From assembly GCA_021788565.1 (NCBI GenBank), contig JAJYKO010000077.1, positions 1 to 11,999 on the forward strand: 11,999 nucleotides of DNA, in the 5' to 3' direction. The position numbers were made by a program, and so were the translations under genes. This document shows positions 5,782 to 11,999 of the stretch, in pieces. The notes under the pieces were generated by a model. It had not been told where the DNA came from and ran no database searches. It saw only the letters and a program-made list of their open reading frames with translations. Each line of letters starts with the position of its first letter. Within the stretch, counting starts at the first letter, position 1. This stretch comes from Chloroflexota bacterium. GTDB lineage: Bacteria; Chloroflexota; UBA6077.

Positions 5782-6756
5782 ATGGCGACTGCGATTGGAC
5801 GAAGGGCGCGGAAGGCCTCGCTCAAAGAGGAGTCGGCCGGCCGCGCCAACCTGGGGGATAGGGTCTTTCGTTGGGTGGTGACGGCTCTGGCCGCTGCCAT
5901 CCTTTTGCTGGTGGTGCTGATCGCCTTCAAGATGGTGGACGCCTCCATGCTGTCAATCCGCACCTTTGGGCTCGGCTTTCTGGTCAGCACCACTTGGGAC
6001 CCGGTCTTCAGGCACTTCGGTGCCCTTCCTTTCATATTCGGGACGCTCTTTTCCTCCTTCCTGGCGCTTCTGATCGGCGGCCCTATCGCCCTGGGAGCGG
6101 GGATCTTTCTGGCGGAGCTTGCCCCGAGTTGGTTGCGTAATCCCCTCTCCTTCCTGGTGGAGCTACTGGCGGCGATCCCCAGCGTCGTATATGGGCTATG
6201 GGGGATTTTCGTTCTGGCGCCGATACTCAGCTCAGCCGTGGAGCCGTTTCTGGGTAGTACGCTGGGCTTCTTGCCGCTCTTCCAGGGGCCGCCTTATGGT
6301 GTCGGAATGCTGGCCGGAGGCCTGATCCTCGCCATCATGATCATCCCGACGATAGCCGCCGTCTCCAGGGACGTCATGTCGGCGGTGCCCAACAGCCAGC
6401 GCGAGGCGCTCCTGGCTCTGGGCGGCACTCGATGGGAGACGATAAAGCTGGCCGTTCTCCCGTTCGCCCGCTCGGGGATACTGGGCGCCGTGATCCTTGG
6501 TCTCGGGCGCGCCCTCGGCGAGACCATGGCGGTCACCATGTTGATCGGTAATAGGCCGGAGATCTCGGCTTCGCTCTTCGCTCCCTCCTACACCATGGCG
6601 AGTGTGATCGCCAACGAGTTCACCGAGGCTACCTACAACCTCTACCTGGGCGCGCTTATCGAGATAGGGCTGGTACTGTTCGGGGTGACGCTGCTGCTGA
6701 ACGCGGTGGCGAGGCTGCTGGTGTGGCGAGTTGCGTACGGGCCGACGGGAGGATGA
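5782..6756 (+). CDS. pstC: Phosphate ABC transporter permease PstC
   Basis: PstC is one of two membrane subunits forming the phosphate channel. The 324-residue protein has a charged cytoplasmic N-terminus, a first helix at about 29-51, and further helices in the regions 82-112, 123-150, 174-195 and 231-255 and near 280-315, as expected for a six-helix MetI-type permease. The coupling (EAA) loop that contacts PstB is seen as REALLALGGTRWETIKLAVLP at about 207-227. RALGETMAV follows at 243-251, a conserved Pst permease motif. ATG at 5782 has GGAGG at 5773-5777, 4 nt away. The pstC stop TGA (6754-6756) overlaps an ATG of the next frame, and the likely pstA start is 2 nt downstream, so the two are probably translationally coupled. 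Confidence 0.95.
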   Translation: MATAIGRRARKASLKEESAGRANLGDRVFRWVVTALAAAILLLVVLIAFKMVDASMLSIRTFGLGFLVSTTWDPVFRHFGALPFIFGTLFSSFLALLIGGPIALGAGIFLAELAPSWLRNPLSFLVELLAAIPSVVYGLWGIFVLAPILSSAVEPFLGSTLGFLPLFQGPPYGVGMLAGGLILAIMIIPTIAAVSRDVMSAVPNSQREALLALGGTRWETIKLAVLPFARSGILGAVILGLGRALGETMAVTMLIGNRPEISASLFAPSYTMASVIANEFTEATYNLYLGALIEIGLVLFGVTLLLNAVARLLVWRVAYGPTGG

Positions 6757-6758
6757 CG

Positions 6759-7613
6759 ATGGACGTCTACCAGAAGAGCAACCATGTGCGCCGGAAGATC
6801 GCCAACAGCATCATGCTGGGCTTAACCGGTCTCGCCACGGCGCTGGCTGTACTATTCCTGTTTGCGGTTCTCGCGTACGTCGTCGTTCAGGGCGGGTCAG
6901 CCATCAACCTGGCCTTCTTCACTCAACTCCCCAAGCCGGTCGGCGAACCGGGCGGCGGGATGGCGAACGCCATCGTCGGGACCTTGATCCTTCTAGCCAT
7001 CGCTTCTGTCATCGCCCTGCCAATTGGGATCGGCGCTGGCGTCTTCCTGTCCGAGTACGGCTCTGGCAGGCTGGGCACGACGGTCCGCTTCGTGACGGAC
7101 GTGCTGACCGGCATACCGTCCATTACCATCGGCATATTCGCTTACACCGTTTTGGTGCTGCCGATGCGCAGCTTCTCCACCCTGGCAGGGGGCTTTGCCC
7201 TGGCGATCATCATGATACCGACGGTGACCCGCGCGACCGAGGAGATCCTGAAGCTGGTACCCAACTCCTTGAGAGAGGCATCCCTGGCGCTGGGGATCCC
7301 CTACTGGAAGACAGTGCTGCGGGTGGTGGTGCCGGCGGCTATGGGCGGCATTGTCACCGGGGCGATGCTGGCAGTAGCGAGGGCTGGGGGCGAGACGGCT
7401 CCCCTTCTTTTCACCGCCTTCGGCAACCACTTCTGGTCGTTTGCTCTGAACCGCCCCATCGCCGCCCTGCCCCTGCAGGTCTTTGTCTATGCCGTCTCTC
7501 CTTACGACGACTGGCGAGCGCAGGCATGGGCGGGCGCTCTGGTGCTTGTGGGAATGGTATTGGTGATAAACCTGGTGGCCCGTTTCTTCGTTCGCGGCGC
7601 ACGAATGCGATGA
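6759..7613 (+). CDS. pstA: Phosphate ABC transporter permease PstA
   Basis: PstA pairs with PstC in the cytoplasmic membrane. The 284-residue product has helices at about 18-44, 70-98, 112-135 and 141-156, then near 193-210 and close to the C-terminus. The coupling loop with [19 protein letters not shown] is at about 172-190 and GGETAPLL at 210-217, both typical of PstA. I chose ATG 6759 because GGAGG at 6748-6752 lies 6 nt upstream. The GTG at 6723 would add 12 residues overlapping pstC without a ribosome binding site, and the ATG at 6753 directly abuts the GGAGG. A long open frame on the same strand in another register (6731-7618) is a shadow. The gene is followed almost directly by pstB. 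Confidence 0.95.
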   Translation: MDVYQKSNHVRRKIANSIMLGLTGLATALAVLFLFAVLAYVVVQGGSAINLAFFTQLPKPVGEPGGGMANAIVGTLILLAIASVIALPIGIGAGVFLSEYGSGRLGTTVRFVTDVLTGIPSITIGIFAYTVLVLPMRSFSTLAGGFALAIIMIPTVTRATEEILKLVPNSLREASLALGIPYWKTVLRVVVPAAMGGIVTGAMLAVARAGGETAPLLFTAFGNHFWSFALNRPIAALPLQVFVYAVSPYDDWRAQAWAGALVLVGMVLVINLVARFFVRGARMR

Positions 7614-7623
7614 GGTGACATTG

Positions 7624-8457
7624 ATGTCTATGCCCAGACCACAACCGGTCGATAACCTGGTCTCCGCCGAGAGTGCGCGGTCGCAGGCGAAGAACGTGGA
7701 GGTTCGGGACCTGAGCGCCTGGTACGGTCCCAAGCTGGCGATTCAGGACGTGACGATGTCCATCCCGCCGAATACAGTCACGGCGATCATCGGTCCGTCG
7801 GGCTGTGGCAAGTCTACCCTTGTCCGCTGCATCAATCGAATGCACGAGGTAGTGACCGGCGCACACGTAACCGGCCAGGTGGTGCTCGACGGCGAGGACA
7901 TCTATGCCCCCGGTGTTGATCCCGTGATGGTGCGCCGTCGCATCGGAATGGTGTTCCAGCGCGCTAACCCTTTCCCCACTATGTCCATCTTCGAGAACGT
8001 CGCGGCTGGCCTGCGGCTCAATGGCCTGGCGGACCGTCGAACCCTGCCTGCAGTGGTGGAGAAGAGCTTGAGGCAGGCCGCCCTCTGGGATGAGGTGAAG
8101 GACAAACTTGGGCACGCTGGAACGGCTCTATCGGGAGGCCAGCAGCAGAGGCTGTGCATTGCCCGTGCGCTGGCCGTGGAACCGGATGTGCTGTTGATGG
8201 ATGAGCCGGCCAGTGCGCTCGATCCCGTGGCAACTCTGAAGATCGAAGAGTTGATGCAGGATCTCAAGCGCGACTTCACCATCGTGATCGTGACCCACAA
8301 CATGCAGCAGGCGGCGCGGGTCTCGGAGTTCACGGCTTTCATGCTGGCCGGAGAAGACCGAGTGGGTCGGTTGATAGAGTACGGCGAAACGAGCCGAATC
8401 TTCACAAACCCCAGGGACCGGCGCACCGAGGACTACATAACCGGACGTTTCGGGTGA
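7624..8457 (+). CDS. pstB: Phosphate ABC transporter ATP-binding protein PstB
   Basis: PstB is the ATPase that powers phosphate import on the cytoplasmic face of PstCA. Counting from the ATG at 7624 (277 residues), the Walker A motif GPSGCGKS is at 57-64, the signature LSGGQQQ at 169-175, Walker B LLMDEP at 190-195 with Asp193 and Glu194, and the switch histidine in VTHN at 223-226. The stretch RCINRMHE after Walker A, with a Q-loop in [13 protein letters not shown], is characteristic of PstB. I chose ATG 7624 because GAGGTGA (7612-7618) lies 5 nt upstream. GTG 7615 and ATG 7630 are in-frame alternatives. The gene overlaps no neighbour and begins 10 nt after pstA ends. All catalytic motifs are intact. 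Confidence 0.96.
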   Translation: MSMPRPQPVDNLVSAESARSQAKNVEVRDLSAWYGPKLAIQDVTMSIPPNTVTAIIGPSGCGKSTLVRCINRMHEVVTGAHVTGQVVLDGEDIYAPGVDPVMVRRRIGMVFQRANPFPTMSIFENVAAGLRLNGLADRRTLPAVVEKSLRQAALWDEVKDKLGHAGTALSGGQQQRLCIARALAVEPDVLLMDEPASALDPVATLKIEELMQDLKRDFTIVIVTHNMQQAARVSEFTAFMLAGEDRVGRLIEYGETSRIFTNPRDRRTEDYITGRFG

Positions 8458-8464
8458 AATTGGT

Positions 8465-8488
8465 GGCCAGCCTTATTGAAGCCTGGCT
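8465..8488 (+). repeat. Hairpin between pstB and phoU
   Basis: GGCCAGCCTT (8465-8474) and AAGCCTGGCT (8479-8488) pair around a 4-nt ATTG loop, with one C-C mismatch and one G-U wobble. No T-run follows, so full termination is unlikely. It lies in the 107-bp gap after pstB and may adjust phoU expression or mark an mRNA processing point. Confidence 0.45.
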
Positions 8489-8564
8489 GCGACGCGGCTA
8501 AACTGCCGGTTAGGGAAACGGCTCGAATCGCCGGAGGGCTTTATTTCAGATCGGGGGAATCGTG

Positions 8565-9239
8565 ATGTCTGCTACTACTAGAGCGACCTTCGACCGACAG
8601 CTGGCGGCGCTAAAGGACGATGTCCTGATCCTGGGTAGCATGGTCGACAAGGCCATAGATCGATCCGTCGAGGCCCTCAAACGGCGGGATCGGAACGAGG
8701 CACAGGTGATCATTTCCGACGACATGAAGATCAACCGGAAGCGGTTCGAGATCGAGGAGAAGTGCCTGCTGCTGCTGGCCACTCAGCAGCCAATGGCCTC
8801 GGATCTCCGGATCATCGCCGGCATAATGAACATAATCACCGATCTGGAGAGGATGGGCGATCACGCGGAAGGGATCGCCAAGATCAATCTGATGATGGGG
8901 GATGAGCCCCTCATAAAGCCGCTGGTGGATATCCCCAAGATGTCCGACAAGACTCGTGAGATGCTGCGCCGGACGCTGGATGCCCTCGTGGCCAGGGATT
9001 CGGAGGCAGCCAAGGTGCTGGCTTCGGAGGACGACGTGGTGGACGAGCTTTACAACACGGTCTACCGCGATCTACTGGATATCATGATCAAGGATCCATC
9101 CTCCATCTCGCGTGCCACCTATCTCCTGTGGGCGGCTCATAATCTTGAACGCATCGGGGATCGCATTACCAACATCTGTGAGCGGATCGTCTTCATGGTG
9201 ACCGGGCAGATGGAAGAGATGAACGTTTCCAAGTATTGA
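8565..9239 (+). CDS. phoU: Phosphate signalling regulator PhoU
   Basis: PhoU is a cytoplasmic protein that binds metal clusters, contacts the Pst transporter and the sensor kinase, and keeps the phosphate response off when phosphate is plentiful. The 224-residue product has the family's usual length and two tandem three-helix repeats. The metal-binding helix of repeat one is TDLERMGDHAEGIAK (about 92-106, with E95, D99). The matching helix of repeat two is HNLERIGDRITNICE (192-206, with E195, D199). ATG 8565 has GGGGGA at 8553-8558, 6 nt upstream; GTG 8562 is an alternative only 3 nt from it. It closes the operon. Whether it is cotranscribed with pstB or partly uncoupled by the hairpin before it cannot be told from the sequence. 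Confidence 0.96.
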   Translation: MSATTRATFDRQLAALKDDVLILGSMVDKAIDRSVEALKRRDRNEAQVIISDDMKINRKRFEIEEKCLLLLATQQPMASDLRIIAGIMNIITDLERMGDHAEGIAKINLMMGDEPLIKPLVDIPKMSDKTREMLRRTLDALVARDSEAAKVLASEDDVVDELYNTVYRDLLDIMIKDPSSISRATYLLWAAHNLERIGDRITNICERIVFMVTGQMEEMNVSKY

Positions 9240-9264
9240 TTGGTTCCATCTTCTAGGTGGAATC

Positions 9265-9273
9265 TGGTATACT
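9265..9273 (+). promoter_or_regulatory. Extended -10 promoter for the pseudophosphatase-propeller gene
   Basis: TGGTATACT is a good extended -10 (TG, one base, TATACT) placed 26 nt after phoU ends. No convincing -35 is present; the best-placed bases are TTCCAT at 9244-9249. Transcription would begin near 9280 and leave a leader of about 68 nt, so this gene can probably be expressed apart from the pst operon. Confidence 0.55.
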
Positions 9274-9347
9274 CGTGCCCTGAAGCACCTCGTGTGCTGC
9301 CCTTAACTCCTTCCCACCATTCCGCCCATCGTTTCTGGAGGATTCGG

Positions 9348-11687
9348 TTGGCCAGTGGCATCATGTTCTCGGAAATGCACCTGGTGGCAGGAGAGCGCCG
9401 TGAGACCTCCGACCTGGCCGGCATCGCCACTTCGCCCGTGCTCTCCCTCTTCAAGCGGCGGCGCGGACAACTCTTCACCATAACAGACCCCAGCCGGGCC
9501 GATGGCGAACCACTCTGTCGCCGGCTGATCGAGATAATCGAGGACGAGTACTTCCGCGATCCCTCAAGGTCCATCACTCGCAGCCTCCAGGCAGCGATCA
9601 TCGTAGCCAACGAGTTCCTCCGGGCGGAGAACGCCAAGGTCGCAGCCGACAGGCAGTTGAGGGTCGGCCTCTGCTGTGCGGCCGTGCGGGACGGGGACAT
9701 CTTCATCGCTCAGGTCGCCCCGGCTACCGCTTTCATCCTGCACAACGGCCTGGTGACTCGGGTGTTCAGCTCGTACAGCCTCGCTTCGGAGACCGGTGGT
9801 AAGGGGACCAGCCACGCTTCGGATGCGCTGGGATCGCGGCTCGATCCTAACGTCAACTTTGGTTTCAGTCCCCTGGGCGAAGGTGACCTGGTGGTGCTGG
9901 CCACCGGCACCAGTTGGAAGATGATCCCGGATAGATACATTATGGATGCGGCCCGACACATGGACCCCGAGATGGCCGCCCAGGAACTTCTCGCCAGCTA
10001 CAAGGCTCATGCCAGGCGACCGACCACCTCGATGATCGTCATGAAGATGGCGGAACTGCCCATGCGGTCGAAGCGCAGTGAGGATATCAGGGGGGACGGC
10101 CAGGCGGGCGAGCGGCGAAATGGTCGCAACGAGCAGGAGGGGCCTCTAGCAGGAGTCGTGGAGGCCGCCGAGCTGGGGGCTGATCTGCCTTCCAGGGGAG
10201 GGAAGTACAGGAGCAAAGGTGCCACTGGAGTTCTCGCGAAATCGCGCAGCGCGAGGGCCGATCCCGAAGAGCCGCGGGCATCCGGGTCCAACAGTAGCCG
10301 CGCAAGCCGGACACGGGCTCAAGAGGTTGAGGAGACCAGGAATCCGCGCTCTTCGACCGGGCTCACCCTCTGGGACCGCATCCGTCTCAGCGTGGGCCAT
10401 ACTCAGGAGAGGCCACGGCGCCTGCCCGGGCCGTCGGTAGACACGGTCGGGAAGCCGTCGGTGAAACTGAGAAGGCCGCCTCAGATGCGCGGCGAGCGAA
10501 GGCGCCCGTCTCCCATCCTACAGTTGGTGATGATGGTGCTTCTGGCTGCCGTCGTCGTGGTAGTCGGTAACGCTGCCATCGGCTTCTGGAAATCCTGGCA
10601 GATAGGAGACCCGGCGGTGCTGCTGCGGCAGGCACAGGAGAAGCAGGCAGCCGCCGCGAGCGCTGCCAACCCTAAGGATGCCAGAGCAGACCTCGTCCAG
10701 GCGAGCGAGTTACTCAATCGTGCCCTTCAGGCCAAAGACGATCAGTCGGTGCGGACCATGGCAGCCACTGTTCAGGGGGACCTGGACAAGATGGATGGTG
10801 TGGTGAGGATAGGCAGCGCTAGCGTCGTCGTGGACTTCTCCTCCCTCGTCCAGCAAAAGGGCGACGTCTCCCAGATGACTCTCGATGGCAACAACCTGTA
10901 CGTGCTGGACCGTGCCCAGAGCAGCATCTTGAAGTACACCCTTACCCCAGACGGGAAGGGGGTGGCACAGGGGCAGGGCAAGACCGTCCTGGTCAAGAAA
11001 GGCGACAGGATTGACGGGAAGGTGGTTGGGGACCTCCTCGCCATGACGTGGATGCCCGCTGGTCAGCTTCGGACCCAGGCCGCCCTGTTCGTCCTGGACA
11101 GCAACGGATCTATCATCTCGTATGACGACAACACGGGGCTGTCACGCATAGACATGTCGGGGGGTCAGAACTGGGGGGCAATCCGAACCATAAAGGGCTT
11201 CGCGGGCGGACTCTACATGCTGGATACCCAGCAGAAAAGCCTGTACTACTACCCTCCGACCAAGAACGGTTATGAGAGCCAGGCTTATGTGATTGTCGAT
11301 GCCAATGCCAGGGTCGATCTCTCCAAGGTAGTGGACATCGCCCTAGACGGTAATCTCTACCTCCTCGACAGCACCGGGGCGGTGACCCGATTCACCCGGG
11401 AAGGCCGGCCGCAGGACTTCGCGGATGACGTGCCCGACGGAAAGGTCGCCGGCCCGAAGGCGCTGTTCGCCAGTGCTAGCACGCGGTCGCTCTACCTGCT
11501 GGATAGTGCCGGGGAAAGGATCCTCCAGTTCTCGCCCGAGGGCAAGTTTCAGAGGCAATTCAAGGCAGACGGTAAGAACGTCTCCTTCAAGGGCGCGCGG
11601 GACCTCTTCGTGGACGAGGCGAACCGGCGTGTTTACCTGCTGACCGACAAGTCCCTCCTCGAGTTCGACCTGCCACCGCTGCAGTAA
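9348..11687 (+). CDS. Degenerate PP2C-like domain, transmembrane helix and six-repeat beta-propeller protein
   Basis: This 779-residue protein is a membrane-spanning, sensor-like multidomain product. Residues about 5-235 resemble a PP2C/PPM phosphatase fold: CCAAVRDGDIFIAQVAPATAFIL matches the strand pair that normally carries GDSR, and GEGDLVVLATGTSWKM matches the usual GD-LL-SDGL segment. The metal-binding aspartates of both motifs are missing, so it is probably a pseudophosphatase. Residues 236-387 are Arg/Ser/Pro-rich and probably disordered. A hydrophobic helix at about 390-412 is followed by an Ala/Gln/Lys-rich helical region (about 425-480). Six repeats of the form LYxLDxxxxxIxxF then begin near 517, 579, 622, 669, 714 and 761, consistent with an external beta-propeller. 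I chose the TTG at 9348 because GGAGG (9337-9341) lies 6 nt upstream; ATG 9363 is the alternative. The reading frame is open upstream to 9240, but that stretch has no ribosome binding site and contains the promoter. Confidence 0.8.
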   Translation: MASGIMFSEMHLVAGERRETSDLAGIATSPVLSLFKRRRGQLFTITDPSRADGEPLCRRLIEIIEDEYFRDPSRSITRSLQAAIIVANEFLRAENAKVAADRQLRVGLCCAAVRDGDIFIAQVAPATAFILHNGLVTRVFSSYSLASETGGKGTSHASDALGSRLDPNVNFGFSPLGEGDLVVLATGTSWKMIPDRYIMDAARHMDPEMAAQELLASYKAHARRPTTSMIVMKMAELPMRSKRSEDIRGDGQAGERRNGRNEQEGPLAGVVEAAELGADLPSRGGKYRSKGATGVLAKSRSARADPEEPRASGSNSSRASRTRAQEVEETRNPRSSTGLTLWDRIRLSVGHTQERPRRLPGPSVDTVGKPSVKLRRPPQMRGERRRPSPILQLVMMVLLAAVVVVVGNAAIGFWKSWQIGDPAVLLRQAQEKQAAAASAANPKDARADLVQASELLNRALQAKDDQSVRTMAATVQGDLDKMDGVVRIGSASVVVDFSSLVQQKGDVSQMTLDGNNLYVLDRAQSSILKYTLTPDGKGVAQGQGKTVLVKKGDRIDGKVVGDLLAMTWMPAGQLRTQAALFVLDSNGSIISYDDNTGLSRIDMSGGQNWGAIRTIKGFAGGLYMLDTQQKSLYYYPPTKNGYESQAYVIVDANARVDLSKVVDIALDGNLYLLDSTGAVTRFTREGRPQDFADDVPDGKVAGPKALFASASTRSLYLLDSAGERILQFSPEGKFQRQFKADGKNVSFKGARDLFVDEANRRVYLLTDKSLLEFDLPPLQ

Positions 11688-11692
11688 CGGGT

Positions 11693-11745
11693 GTTGGGCG
11701 ATGGGGGGGGCGAGGCTCCTGCCGAGCCGTCTCGTGATGCCCAAC
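11693..11745 (+). terminator. Branched stem-loop after the propeller gene
   Basis: GTTGGGC (11693-11699) pairs perfectly with GCCCAAC (11739-11745). Inside it, GGCTC (11714-11718) pairs with GAGCC (11724-11728), and CGAG (11711-11714) could instead pair with CTCG (11731-11734). A run of eight Gs (11703-11710) lies within the loop. It sits 5 nt after the stop codon, the right place for a transcript end, but no T-run follows. It is therefore either a non-canonical terminator or a 3'-stabilising structure. Confidence 0.5.
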
Positions 11746-11835
11746 CGAATCTCCCCACGGGACATCCGCACTGTCGCGGGAACGATGGTCTTGCGCGACG
11801 TGACGGCTCGCCCTCCCCTGTCTCCCCGTCTACCC

Positions 11836-11999
<164 letters not shown>

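Noticed and set aside
6731..7618. A 295-codon frame on the plus strand overlapping pstA in another register
   Set aside because: It is an Arg/Gly/His-rich shadow caused by GC-rich codon bias. pstA in the other frame has full family motifs.
9240..9347. Upstream extension of the propeller protein from a TTG at 9240
   Set aside because: It lacks a ribosome binding site, contains the promoter-like TGGTATACT, and encodes an unremarkable peptide. GGAGG before 9348 supports the later start.

Overview
This window is a high-GC bacterial chromosome segment. It is organised around a complete phosphate-uptake operon, pstS-pstC-pstA-pstB-phoU (about 4.5-9.24 kb, plus strand). The lineage cannot be proven from the window alone. 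A diderm proteobacterial arrangement looks unlikely. My best guess is Chloroflexota or a related high-GC, largely monoderm-type phylum. The grounds are a channel-like protein with a TLGFV pore loop, a ferritin-VIT1 fusion, a degenerate PP2C/transmembrane/beta-propeller protein, and a leaderless-looking tsaD. I hold this at moderate-to-low confidence.

Layout: (1) 1-170 holds nothing I can identify. (2) 171-1256 (+) encodes a membrane protein resembling a potassium channel with a non-canonical filter. (3) 1307-1579 (-) is a small DUF5132-like membrane protein. (4) 1580-1858 is intergenic. It carries an inverted repeat and an array of four 6-bp units spaced exactly 11 bp apart (a PHO-box-like operator), followed by a promoter and a small unknown gene (1859-2209, +). 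(5) 2206-2904 (-) is an unrecognised, cysteine-containing protein whose stop codon overlaps that of its convergent neighbour in a TTAA. (6) 3039-4259 (+) is a ferritin-like/VIT1 membrane protein, probably an iron or manganese exporter of the MbfA type. (7) 4388-4443 has a second four-unit, 11-bp-period PHO-box-like array with a -10 element just downstream, directly before pstS. (8) pstS, then a long hairpin built from 7-bp repeats, then pstC, pstA and pstB tightly packed, and phoU after a short gap with a hairpin. (9) 9348-11687 (+) has its own extended -10 promoter. It encodes a cytoplasmic PP2C-like domain that lacks the catalytic aspartates, a disordered linker, one transmembrane helix and a six-repeat beta-propeller. 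(10) A complex stem-loop follows, then the start of tsaD (11851 to the window edge), whose perfect extended -10 sits 6 bp before its ATG.

How it fits together: PstS binds phosphate outside the membrane, PstC and PstA form the channel, PstB supplies ATP-driven energy, and PhoU links transporter state to the sensor kinase. The same operator architecture upstream of pstS and of the unknown gene at 1859 suggests both answer to one PhoB/PhoP-type regulator, which would make the 1859 gene a new phosphate-regulon member. No PhoB/PhoR-type pair is encoded in the window. The pseudophosphatase-propeller protein directly behind phoU recalls PknD of Mycobacterium tuberculosis, a kinase with a transmembrane helix and NHL propeller that is linked to a pst locus. 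It may be a membrane sensor connected to phosphate or envelope status; that link is inference.
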